Assembly: GCF_000732195.1 (NCBI RefSeq)
Contig: NZ_JNNU01000008.1
Location: 186,001-250,000, forward strand
Direction of reading: 5' to 3'
Source: Neorhizobium vignae
GTDB taxonomy: Bacteria; Pseudomonadota; Alphaproteobacteria; Rhizobiales; Rhizobiaceae
Length of the DNA stretch: 64,000 nt
In this document: piece after piece, positions 34,402 to 42,079 of the stretch
Numbering within the stretch: the first letter of the stretch is position 1
How the letters are laid out: each line of letters begins with the position of its first letter
Translations under genes and position numbers: made by a program
Notes under the pieces: model-generated
Databases searched by the model: none
What the model was told of the DNA's origin: nothing
Seen by the model: only the letters and a program-made list of their open reading frames with translations

Positions 34402-36797
34402 GCCATTCTGACCATTCCATCGAGCTGCGCCCCAAACTGGTGGGCAAACGGGTCAAGCGCACGGAGGACCCGCGGTTTCTGACGGGCGTCGGGCAATATG
34501 TCGATGACATGGCACCGGCAGGGATGCTGCATGTCGCGCTGCGGCGCTCGGACCAGCCCCATGCCAGAATCCTGAACATCGACATCGGCGACGCCTTCTC
34601 GGTTCCAGGCGTCGTCGCGATCTATGATGCGAGCGATCTCGAGGGAGAGGTCAAGCCAGCTATTCCGATCTCTCGCATGCCGGGTTATTACGCGACCCCG
34701 ATCTGGCCGCTGGCCCGCGGCAAGGTCCGCTACGTCGGCGAACCGGTCATCGCCGTGGTTGCGGAAAGCCGCTACGCCGCCGAGGATGCGCTCGAACACA
34801 TTACGATCGAATACGAACCCCTGCCCTTTGCAATCCGGCAGGTCGATGCGGTCAAGGACGACGCACCGCTTTTGCACGAGGAGGCGGGAACGAACACGAT
34901 TATTCGTCGCGAGTTCAAGCGAGGCGATGTCGATGCCGCCTTCGAGGGCGCGGCGATCATCGTCAAGGGCCGGTTCCGCATGACGCGCAAGACGGCGGTC
35001 GCCATGGAGAACCGGTCCTATCTCGCCGAATGGGATGGCCGGAAACAATCGCTGACGCTTTACACCTCCTCCAACATACCCGGCGTCATCCGCGACGTCC
35101 TGGCGGGTTGTCTCGATCTTCCCGGAACGCGGATGCGGGTGGTCGCTCCGGATGTGGGCGGCAGCTTCGGGGGCAAGGGATCGCTTTACGGAGAGGAAAT
35201 TCTCGTCTGCGCACTGGCGCGCAAGCTGAAACGCCCCGTCAAATACATCAGTGATCGCCTCGAGGATCTCTCCGCCACCAGCCAGGCCTTCGACGAACTG
35301 ATCGAGGCGGAACTCGCTGTAACGAAAGACGGAATGCTGATCGGTCTGCGCGCCGACGTCATCGGCGATGTCGGCGCCTATTCGATCTATCCGTGGACGG
35401 CAGCGCTGGAAACCGTCCAGGTCGTCAGTTTCCTGCCCGGCCCCTATCGAATGGAACACTATCGGGGCCGGATTCGTGGCGTATTGACCCCGAAGCCACC
35501 GACCGGTCCTTATCGCGGTGTCGGCCGCCCCTCCTCGACCTTCGCCATGGAACGGCTGATCGAGATGGCGGCGCGCAAGCTGGGGATGGACCCGGTCGAG
35601 TTTCGCCGGAAAAATCTCGTCCGCGACGAGGAGTTTCCATACCGTACCGCCTCCGGCATCATCTGGGACAAGTCGGCCTTTCAGGAATGCCTGGAGGGCG
35701 CTTGCAGGTACGTCGATTATCCGTCGCTGGTTCAGGAGCGTGACGAGGCAAGGAAGGCCGGGCGCTGGGTTGGAATCGGGCTCGCAAGCTACGCCGAATT
35801 GACCGGGATCGGCTCGCGTATCTCGGTCGCCCCAGGCATGCCGATCAATACAGGCACCGAGACATCCAAGATCGAAATCGACGCGACGGGCGCTGTCACC
35901 GCTGCTTTTGGTATCTCTTCCCACGGTCAGGGGCTGGAAACGACGCTTGCCCAGATCATCGTCGACGAACTGGGCTGCAGGCTGGAAGATATAGAGGTCA
36001 AGCATGGCGACAGTGCGCTGGTCCCCATGGCCAGCGGCACCTATGCCAGCCGTTCGGCTGTCCTTGGCGGCGGTGCCGCCACACTCGCGGCCCGCGTCGT
36101 CAAGAAGAAGGTCCTGCGCGCGGCCGCATTCCTCATGGAGCAGGGTGTCGAGGACCTCGATATTCACGACGGCATCATCACCAGTCGGAACTCGAACCTG
36201 TCACTGACCCTGAAGGAGGTCGCCTCCGCAGTCTATACCCAGATGGGCCGCATTCCGCGAGACCAGCGCGAAGACCTGAGCGCATCGGAAACCTATGACC
36301 CCTATCTCGGGACCGCCAGTTCATCGACACATCTGGCCATGATCGAGGTCGATCCGGAAACCTATGCCGTCAAGATCCTTCGCTATGTTGTGGCGGAAGA
36401 TTGCGGTAAAATCATCAACCCGATGATCGTGGACGGCCAGGTTCATGGCGCCGTGGCGCAGGGCATCGGTGCAGCCCTGCTGGAAGAAATCGTGCATGAC
36501 GATCAGGGACAGGCCGTGGCCGCAAGCCTCGCCGACTATCTCGTTCCCGTCGCAAGCAGCGTGCCCGATATCGGCATTGTCCACATAGAGGCCGATCTTC
36601 CAAACAATATCGGCGGCTTCCGCGGCATGGGCGAAGGCGGTACGATCGGCGCCCCGGCAGCCATCGCCAATGCAGTATCCGACGCGCTTTCCCATCTGGG
36701 CATTTCGGTCGAAACGCTTCCGGTCACGCCCGAACGGATATACCGGATGATGCACGCAAAACGTGGAGTATCGGCAAAGACTACGGATGCCGCTTGA
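34398..36797 (+). CDS. molybdenum hydroxylase large subunit (xanthine dehydrogenase family)
   Basis: A 799-residue molybdopterin-cytosine-dinucleotide-type subunit. Landmarks: VGKRVKRTEDPRFLTGVGQY (N-terminal a/b hammerhead), GGSFGGKG at 254-261, PPTGPYRGVGRP near 368-378, and the catalytic glutamate E746 in RGMGEGGTIGAP. The CO dehydrogenase active-site loop (AYxCSFR with a Mo-Cu cysteine) is absent; the equivalent is PYRGVGR, so this is not a CO oxidiser. It should hydroxylate a carbon next to a ring heteroatom or an aldehyde-like carbon using water. It starts in an ATGA overlap with the lactonase and converges with the HxlR regulator gene. Confidence 0.92.
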   Translation: MSHSDHSIELRPKLVGKRVKRTEDPRFLTGVGQYVDDMAPAGMLHVALRRSDQPHARILNIDIGDAFSVPGVVAIYDASDLEGEVKPAIPISRMPGYYATPIWPLARGKVRYVGEPVIAVVAESRYAAEDALEHITIEYEPLPFAIRQVDAVKDDAPLLHEEAGTNTIIRREFKRGDVDAAFEGAAIIVKGRFRMTRKTAVAMENRSYLAEWDGRKQSLTLYTSSNIPGVIRDVLAGCLDLPGTRMRVVAPDVGGSFGGKGSLYGEEILVCALARKLKRPVKYISDRLEDLSATSQAFDELIEAELAVTKDGMLIGLRADVIGDVGAYSIYPWTAALETVQVVSFLPGPYRMEHYRGRIRGVLTPKPPTGPYRGVGRPSSTFAMERLIEMAARKLGMDPVEFRRKNLVRDEEFPYRTASGIIWDKSAFQECLEGACRYVDYPSLVQERDEARKAGRWVGIGLASYAELTGIGSRISVAPGMPINTGTETSKIEIDATGAVTAAFGISSHGQGLETTLAQIIVDELGCRLEDIEVKHGDSALVPMASGTYASRSAVLGGGAATLAARVVKKKVLRAAAFLMEQGVEDLDIHDGIITSRNSNLSLTLKEVASAVYTQMGRIPRDQREDLSASETYDPYLGTASSSTHLAMIEVDPETYAVKILRYVVAEDCGKIINPMIVDGQVHGAVAQGIGAALLEEIVHDDQGQAVAASLADYLVPVASSVPDIGIVHIEADLPNNIGGFRGMGEGGTIGAPAAIANAVSDALSHLGISVETLPVTPERIYRMMHAKRGVSAKTTDAA

Positions 36798-36815
36798 TCT
36801 GCATTTACGCGAGGC

Positions 36816-37832
36816 TTACAGGTCGAACGAATACCGAAGCAGGTAATCGGTATCCTTGGCCGCCAGCGGCTTCCTGCATTCCGAACATACGACGATGGCC
36901 GAAAAATCATGACCGCAGGTCTTGTGCCGCAGGCGCATGGGTGGCTTGCCATCCGCGAGCCACCGGTCACCCCAGGCCATCATCACCAACATCGGCTTGT
37001 AGAGATCGAGCCCCATCTGGGTAAACCGGTATTCGAACCGGTCGCCGGAATTGTAAGGCACTTTCCGGAACACGCCCGCCTGCACCAGCCGCGCCAGTCG
37101 ATCGGCGAGAATATTGGTCGCGATACCGAGGTTCTCCCGCATTTCCTCGAAGCGCCTCACACCATGCCAGCCCTCGCGAAGGATAAGAAAGCTCCAGCGA
37201 TCGCCAATAATACCGAGCGTGCGCGCAACCGAACAAGGCCTTACCCTTTCCAGCAGCGCCGCGTCGGAACTCCTGCGCGACGTCGGCCGGTTTTCCACGG
37301 GGGCATAACCTGCGCCCGGTCCGTCCCGGGGGGCCACTTCCTTGGCCGTAAAGGGCTCCAGGCACTCGCTGCAGACAGTCACCGGATGGCATTCGCAGCC
37401 GCAGGTCTTGTGGATCAACTGAAGCGGCGGCTCGTTATCACCTGCGAGCCACTTGTCGCCGAACTCCATCAACGACAGCATGGTCGAGAACAATTCCTTG
37501 CCGCGAGCGGTCAGGAAGTATTGCTGACCCGGTTCGTTCGGTCGCTTCCCGAGGCTGACGATCTCGTTGGCGACCAGCGCAGAAAGCCGGGATGAAAGGG
37601 TCTGGCGCGGAATGCCCAGCCGCTGCTGAAACTTGTCGAAACGGCGCACGCCGAAATAGGCTTCGCGAAGGATGAGGAAGCTCCAGGTGTCGAGAACGAT
37701 CTCCATCGTCCGGCGCACGGAGGAGTGCCGCTGAACCAGCCGTGGCCTTTCCGACCCGATCGGCAACGGTGGATCCGTGAATATTTTAGCTATGTCGTTC
37801 ATGGTAACGGCATCCGTCTTCAAGCTAGGCAA
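36816..37832 (-). CDS. tandem HxlR-family transcriptional regulator with Cys-rich modules
   Basis: About 338 residues from TTG 37832, or 328 from ATG 37802; neither start has a clear ribosome-binding site. It holds two HxlR winged-helix modules in one chain (about 35-135 and 195-295). Each is followed by a similar cysteine-rich tail: HKTCGCECHPVTVCSEC (141-157) and HKTCGHDFSAIVVCSEC (303-319), resembling zinc ribbons. The canonical HxlR cysteine (RPCSVARTL) is at C200 in module 2, while module 1 has serine. Ordinary HxlR proteins are single modules of about 110-150 residues acting as dimers, so this looks like a built-in dimer. A copy of the shared site lies just upstream, suggesting autoregulation. 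Probable regulator of the whole 19.5-37.8 kb block. Confidence 0.88.
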   Translation of the reverse strand: MPSLKTDAVTMNDIAKIFTDPPLPIGSERPRLVQRHSSVRRTMEIVLDTWSFLILREAYFGVRRFDKFQQRLGIPRQTLSSRLSALVANEIVSLGKRPNEPGQQYFLTARGKELFSTMLSLMEFGDKWLAGDNEPPLQLIHKTCGCECHPVTVCSECLEPFTAKEVAPRDGPGAGYAPVENRPTSRRSSDAALLERVRPCSVARTLGIIGDRWSFLILREGWHGVRRFEEMRENLGIATNILADRLARLVQAGVFRKVPYNSGDRFEYRFTQMGLDLYKPMLVMMAWGDRWLADGKPPMRLRHKTCGHDFSAIVVCSECRKPLAAKDTDYLLRYSFDL

Positions 37833-37864
37833 ACTCCATCAAATCCGGACGATCATAGAGCATC

Positions 37865-37881
37865 AAGTCTAATATTGAAAG
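37865..37881 (+). promoter_or_regulatory. shared regulon site, copy 3
   Basis: AAGTCTAATATTGAAAG, 15/17 identical to the copies at 27774 and 32169. It is 33 bases upstream of the TTG start of the HxlR gene. A leftward TTTCAA-N17-TATGAT promoter can be drawn with its -35 inside the site. Confidence 0.5.
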
Positions 37882-38455
37882 TTGCTCGACCCATTTTGGT
37901 GGTCTCCTCAGGCAACTCGACATGGCAGTCGATGAACGTCGTGACACAGCCCGGCTTCTTAGTTCTTGAACGGGCATCCCCTGACGCATCAAGCTTTTTG
38001 CAATTTCTTGGTGATCCGTTAGGGCGGCGCAGACGGCGAACTTAAGTTGCGCATTACGCTGATGTGATGCTGTCTGATTTTGTGCGATATTTGCATTCGA
38101 TGGGACACAACTAAACATGTCCGCCCCTTTTGCCGCCAGCTTCGGCAACCGAACCCAGGCGACTGGGAACATATCAAGCGCAACAAACCGGTTGCCTACA
38201 CAGAAGCGATCCGTGTCGCGATGTGGGTTCTGTCGCTGCCACCAGCACCCCAGATGAATCAGCCTGGATCATCTGGGGGCGAATGTGTGGACCGAAACGC
38301 CCAGAGCACGACGGCTGCGACGATTACAACACAAATTATGAAAACCAATATGCATTTACCCAAAATTGATACCCCTTAGGAAGATCAACTAGAAGGCGAC
38401 ACGAAGGTTCCTCCATCATCGAAACGGGGTTGCAATTCAGCGACTGCGGGATTGA
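37882..38455. other. gene-poor stretch between the HxlR gene and the integrase remnant
   Basis: No intact gene is recognised. The last 60 or so bases may be further decayed integrase sequence: CAATTCAGCGACTG matches the kind of sequence expected just before the open remnant, but is out of frame. Confidence 0.4.
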
Positions 38456-38752
38456 TGCGACGACGCTGGACGGTTCCATTGTTCCACCCATGGCCTGCGC
38501 AAAGCCGGCGCGACTATCGCCACCGAGAACGGCGCGACCGGCGACGAGCTGATGGCGACCTTCGGATGGACGACAAAGAAGCAGACGACCCTCTATACGA
38601 AGCAGGCGAACCGCAAGAAGCTGGCGGCCGGCGCAATCCACAAACTGAGGTCGGAAGAACGAGCATCGAAAATTGCCCCACGCCCCAAGGGGTTGGTGAA
38701 AGTGAGACAAAAAGCGATGAAAAATGCGAGCAAAATCAATGCTCGAAAATAG
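38456..38752 (+). pseudogene. C-terminal remnant of a tyrosine recombinase/integrase
   Basis: An open frame of 98 codons to TAG 38750-38752, without a start codon and preceded by an in-frame stop. It carries the catalytic HxxR motif of tyrosine recombinases (CSTHGLRKAGATIATENGA) and the C-terminal nucleophile region (WTTKKQTTLYTKQANRKKL, Tyr in LYT). The N-terminal two thirds are missing or scrambled. It ends 3 bases from the 3' end of a tRNA-Leu gene, the usual place for an integrase whose element inserted into that tRNA. Confidence 0.75.
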
Positions 38753-38755
38753 GAA

Positions 38756-38842
38756 TGGTGCCCAGAAGAGGACTCGAACCTCCACACCCTTTCGGGTACC
38801 AGCACCTGAAGCTGGCGCGTCTACCAATTCCGCCATCTGGGC
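38756..38842 (-). tRNA. tRNA-Leu (anticodon CAG)
   Basis: An 87-base gene including encoded CCA. Acceptor arms GCCCAGA/TCTGGGC pair fully. The D arm is GGCGGAATTGGTAGACGCG, the anticodon stem-loop CCAGC-TTCAGGT-GCTGG gives CAG, the variable arm is long (class II) as expected for leucine, and the T arm contains GGTTCGAGTCC. Its 3' end faces the integrase remnant. Confidence 0.97.
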
Positions 38843-38944
38843 GACGGAGAGCCATGTACGGGTGTGACCTTCCCCTGTCAACTGGCTTTTTAAAGTTTCC
38901 GTGCCCGTCGCCAAAAAACCTTCACGGATCTGTCACGGAGGGCC

Positions 38945-39247
38945 TCAGCTCTCGCCGTCTTCCTTCGCCTTGCGGTCCACGTGGCCGAGGTCGCGGCCCG
39001 GGTCGATCATGTCGCGGACCCGCTGCTTCAACTCCTTGGGGCCGGGAAACCCGCCGTCGCGCTTGCGCTCCCAGATGAGCGTCCCGTTCACCTGGATCTC
39101 GAAATTGCCGCCGGTTCCGGGAATCAGCGCCACCTCGCCGAGCGCGTCGCCAAAGGTCTGCAGAAGCTCCTGCGCCATCCAGCCGGCCCTGAGCAGCCAG
39201 TTGCACTGGGTGCAATAGAGAATCGTAATGCGCGGTTTTTCCATCAT
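38945..39247 (-). CDS. SelT/SelW/SelH-family thioredoxin-like protein
   Basis: About 100 residues with the start taken at ATG 39247 (AAGGCG upstream); the next codon is also ATG. The fold signature is a CxxC redox pair near the N-terminus (ITILYCTQCNWLLRAGW) followed by GTGGNFEIQVNGTLIWERK. Bacterial members of this family have Cys in place of selenocysteine and an unknown redox role. Single-gene unit, convergent with nothing nearby. Confidence 0.85.
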   Translation of the reverse strand: MMEKPRITILYCTQCNWLLRAGWMAQELLQTFGDALGEVALIPGTGGNFEIQVNGTLIWERKRDGGFPGPKELKQRVRDMIDPGRDLGHVDRKAKEDGES

Positions 39248-39397
39248 GTTTCGCCTTCTACCCAAGTCAATTCGGTCTCACGATAATGTCAACCAGGACG
39301 GTCAGGTTTTGAACGCGCGCATCTCGACAGAAAGGACGCGAACGTCAATTTGGGCTGCACCACCGATAGTCGCGTCGTTTTCAAAAAAAGAGGTCCC

Positions 39398-39847
39398 ATG
39401 GCTTTTCAATCCACCACTCGCTCCCGCCTGATCATTCCCGCGCTCGCCCCTGTTTATACCTCCGCCCATGAGATCGTCGAGACCATCCTGCGCGTAACGG
39501 CCGGCGTACTGCTGGTCACCCACGGTTTCGGCAAGATCACCAATCCGTTCGGCGCAACCGGCATGGTGGAAAGCCTCGGCTTCTATCCGGGCGTCTTCTG
39601 GTCGCCGCTGCTCGCCGCGACGGAATTTTTCGGCGGCATTCTCGTCGCCATCGGCCTCTTCACCCGCCCGGCCTCCTTCGCGGCGATGATCGTGCTTCTG
39701 GTCACCGTCTATTTCCACGGCATCGCCCAGAACCAGGGTCTCGCCGGCGCGGAAAAGTCCATTCTCTGGGCCGCGATCTTCCTGTTCTTCGCCCTGCGCG
39801 GCGGCAACAGCCACTCGGTCGACGCCCGCCTCGCCCGGACGTTCTGA
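39398..39847 (+). CDS. DoxX-family membrane protein
   Basis: A 149-residue inner-membrane protein with four helices. Start at ATG 39398 behind GAGG. The DoxX hallmark is the first helix followed by LLVTHGFGKITNPF, then GVFWSPLLAATEFFGGILVA and GLFTRPAS. DoxX proteins are linked to quinone or thiosulfate redox and oxidative stress; the specific partner here is unknown. Confidence 0.88.
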   Translation: MAFQSTTRSRLIIPALAPVYTSAHEIVETILRVTAGVLLVTHGFGKITNPFGATGMVESLGFYPGVFWSPLLAATEFFGGILVAIGLFTRPASFAAMIVLLVTVYFHGIAQNQGLAGAEKSILWAAIFLFFALRGGNSHSVDARLARTF

Positions 39848-39860
39848 CCTCGCATCACGG

Positions 39861-39889
39861 CTGAGCCTCCCCCGGGGGGCTCAGTATTT
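39861..39889. terminator. hairpin terminator between convergent genes
   Basis: CTGAGCC and GGCTCAG arms (39861-39867 and 39878-39884) with a CCCCC/GGGGG inner stem, followed by TATTTT. It serves the DoxX gene. The stop codon of the convergent dehydrogenase lies in the right arm. Confidence 0.65.
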
Positions 39890-40750
39890 TCCTTCGAGCG
39901 CCAACCGCACGACGGTGCCGAGATCGGCTTCGGCAAACCCGAGCGCCGCTGCATTCTCGAAGCTGGCGCGCGCCGCCTCGATGGCCGGCGTCGCGACGCC
40001 AAGACCGCGGGCAAGATCAAGAACCACGCCCATATCCTTCAACACGCCGGATACCGGAAAGCCGACTGCCTCGGTCTCGCCGAGTATGACCGGAAGCCGC
40101 GACCGCATGGCCGGGCTCGCCGCCGGGCTGCCGGACAGGATCTCGATCATCTTGTCGCGCCCGAGCCCCGCCTTGCCGCCAAGCTCGACGGCCTCCTTCA
40201 TGATCTGCCACAGTCCCATCAGCATCATGTTGTTGACGAGTTTCGCCGAGGCCCCGTGGCCCAGTCTGCCGACGTGGTGAATACGGTTCGAAAGCACCTC
40301 GGCTACCGGCAGGAAACGCTGAAAATCCTTTTCCGCGCCGCCGATATAAAGGCCGACCGTACCCGCCAGCAGCATTTCCGGACCACCGGAAATCGGTGCG
40401 TCGAGAAGCGTCGCACCCGCCCTGCCTACCGCATCCTGATGGGCACGCAGCGTCTCGGGACTGACGGTGCTGGTATCGACGATCAGCTTGCCGGCGAGAT
40501 CGGCGGCGGCGAATTCACGAAGCATCGCGTGCACCGCGGCATCGTCGAGCAGTGCAAGGACGACGATATCCGAAGCATCGAGAAGTGCAGCCAGGTCAAC
40601 TGCGGTGGCGATCCCGATGGCCGCAGCCCTGTCCGCTGAAAGGCCGCTGCGTGTCCATCCCGTCACCGCAAAGCCCTGCATTGCGAGGCGTTCCGCCATG
40701 GCGCCGCCCATACGGCCGAGGCCGACGATACCAATGCGCTCTCTTGTCAT
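39881..40750 (-). CDS. NAD(P)-dependent beta-hydroxyacid dehydrogenase (3-hydroxyisobutyrate dehydrogenase family)
   Basis: A 289-residue oxidoreductase; start at ATG 40750 because AGGA lies 8 bases upstream and the protein then opens with the Rossmann motif IGIVGLGRMGGAMAERL. The substrate loop DAPISGGPEMLLAGT, the catalytic lysine region GHGASAKLVNNMMLMG and the C-terminal helical domain are all as in the family, which includes tartronate-semialdehyde reductase, 3-hydroxyisobutyrate dehydrogenase and glyoxylate/succinate-semialdehyde reductases. Exact substrate not determinable. Confidence 0.88.
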   Translation of the reverse strand: MTRERIGIVGLGRMGGAMAERLAMQGFAVTGWTRSGLSADRAAAIGIATAVDLAALLDASDIVVLALLDDAAVHAMLREFAAADLAGKLIVDTSTVSPETLRAHQDAVGRAGATLLDAPISGGPEMLLAGTVGLYIGGAEKDFQRFLPVAEVLSNRIHHVGRLGHGASAKLVNNMMLMGLWQIMKEAVELGGKAGLGRDKMIEILSGSPAASPAMRSRLPVILGETEAVGFPVSGVLKDMGVVLDLARGLGVATPAIEAARASFENAAALGFAEADLGTVVRLALEGKY

Positions 40751-40888
40751 GCGTTTGATCCTGCTCATGTCGTGTCTGCGAACTTTAAAGCAGAACCTGC
40801 CGATCTCGTCTTGTTCATTTTGCGTTGCGGGAGGGCTGAGGAATATTTCATATTCGACATGCGTAATCTGAGGGAGCCCGGACGGAAG

Positions 40889-41374
40889 ATGAGTGAAATA
40901 TTCGAGGGCGGCTGCTTCTGCGGCAAGGTGCGTTATCGCATGCACGGGCGGCCGATGTTCATCCATTGCTGCCATTGCACCGATTGCCAGCAACAGACGG
41001 GCGGTGCCTTTGCCATCAATGCGCTGATAGAAGCCGACCGGGTGGAAATCACCGAGAGCCATCCGGTCGCGGTGGCCATGAAGACCGATAGCGGCCTGCC
41101 CCACGATATCTACCGCTGCCCGCAATGCCAGACAGCGGTCTGGAGCGATTACGGTCGGCGGCAATGGATGCTGTTCGTCCGGGTCCAGACGCTCGAAAGG
41201 CGCGCCGAGTTCTCCCCCGACGTGCATATATTCACCCGTTCGAAGGTCGGCTGGGTGGGCCTGCCGGAAGGCGCCAACGTTTTCGATGAATATTATAGTA
41301 CGAAGACGATGTGGCCGCCCGAAAGCCTCGCGCGGCGCGAGGCCGCCCGGGTCAAGGCCGGGGCGGAACGCTGA
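40889..41374 (+). CDS. GFA-family (glutathione-dependent formaldehyde-activating enzyme-like) protein
   Basis: A 161-residue zinc-binding protein, start at ATG 40889. Cysteine pattern of the Mss4-like fold: CFCGKVRY, HCCHCTDCQ and RCPQCQTAVW, giving two zinc sites. Only a few family members are real S-hydroxymethylglutathione synthases; most are uncharacterised. Divergent from the hydroxyacid dehydrogenase. Confidence 0.85.
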   Translation: MSEIFEGGCFCGKVRYRMHGRPMFIHCCHCTDCQQQTGGAFAINALIEADRVEITESHPVAVAMKTDSGLPHDIYRCPQCQTAVWSDYGRRQWMLFVRVQTLERRAEFSPDVHIFTRSKVGWVGLPEGANVFDEYYSTKTMWPPESLARREAARVKAGAER

Positions 41375-41397
41375 CGCAGGAAGGATGACGAGACGGG

Positions 41398-41952
41398 ATG
41401 GCGGGCGAACGCGAAAAGATGGCGGCCGGCGAGTGGTATTGCTGCCTCGATCCGGAACTCGATGCATTGAGGGATAAGGCGCGGATGGCCGTACATGCGC
41501 ACAACACCATGTCGCCCGCCGAACGGGGTGCGATGGCGCCCGCCCTGCGCATGCTGTTCGGCGCAGCCCCGGACGCGTTTCTGGAAGCGCCCTTCCACTG
41601 CGCCTACGGCTTCAATGTCTCTCTCGGGCAAGGCGTGTATCTGAATGCCGGCTGCACGATCCTCGACACCGCGCCGGTTAGAATCGGTGCTCGTTCGATG
41701 CTGGGGCCAGGCGTCCAGCTCTATTGCGCCGATCATCACCGCGACCCCGTCCTGCGCGCCCGGGGTCTTGAGATCGGCCGCCCGATCAGCATTGGCGCAG
41801 ACGTCTGGATTGGTGGTGGCGTGATCATTCTCGGCGGCATCACGATCGGCGACGGCGCGATCGTCGGGGCGGGCTCCGTCGTCACACGGGACGTGCCGCC
41901 GGGCGCCACGGTCGCGGGAAATCCGGCGCGGTTGATCACGCCGCGCGGCTGA
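41398..41952 (+). CDS. maltose/galactoside O-acetyltransferase-type enzyme
   Basis: A 184-residue left-handed beta-helix acetyltransferase. The N-terminal Mac domain reads [19 protein letters not shown]; hexapeptide repeats follow, including [18 protein letters not shown], and the C-terminal region [20 protein letters not shown] is typical. The catalytic histidine is expected in YCADHHRDP. It transfers acetyl groups from acetyl-CoA to sugars or related acceptors. It starts 23 bases after the GFA-like gene and is probably co-transcribed. Confidence 0.9.
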   Translation: MAGEREKMAAGEWYCCLDPELDALRDKARMAVHAHNTMSPAERGAMAPALRMLFGAAPDAFLEAPFHCAYGFNVSLGQGVYLNAGCTILDTAPVRIGARSMLGPGVQLYCADHHRDPVLRARGLEIGRPISIGADVWIGGGVIILGGITIGDGAIVGAGSVVTRDVPPGATVAGNPARLITPRG

Positions 41953-42079
41953 TTTCAGAACATCTCCGCGCGTAAAGATTGGATTCAGCATTTTTTGGTA
42001 ATTTTCCGTTAGCAATTCCTGTCGGGGTTTATCGACGGCAGGGGCGGCCGTCTTTGTTGTCTTGCGTACGGGTTTCAAA

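Noticed and set aside
34392..36167. Open frame of about 590 codons antisense to the molybdenum hydroxylase large subunit
   Set aside because: Shadow frame typical of GC-rich coding DNA; the sense strand has all active-site motifs.
32289..36797. Aerobic carbon monoxide dehydrogenase
   Set aside because: The subunits resemble CoxMSL and a CoxG-like gene is adjacent, but the large subunit lacks the AYxCSFR cysteine loop needed for the Mo-Cu site.
38593..38914. Small minus-strand frames across the tRNA-Leu gene
   Set aside because: They translate the tRNA itself and have no protein-like features.
39881..41467. A 528-codon frame on the minus strand including the hydroxyacid dehydrogenase
   Set aside because: Only the part from 40750 down is family-like; the upstream half is antisense to the GFA-like and acetyltransferase genes.
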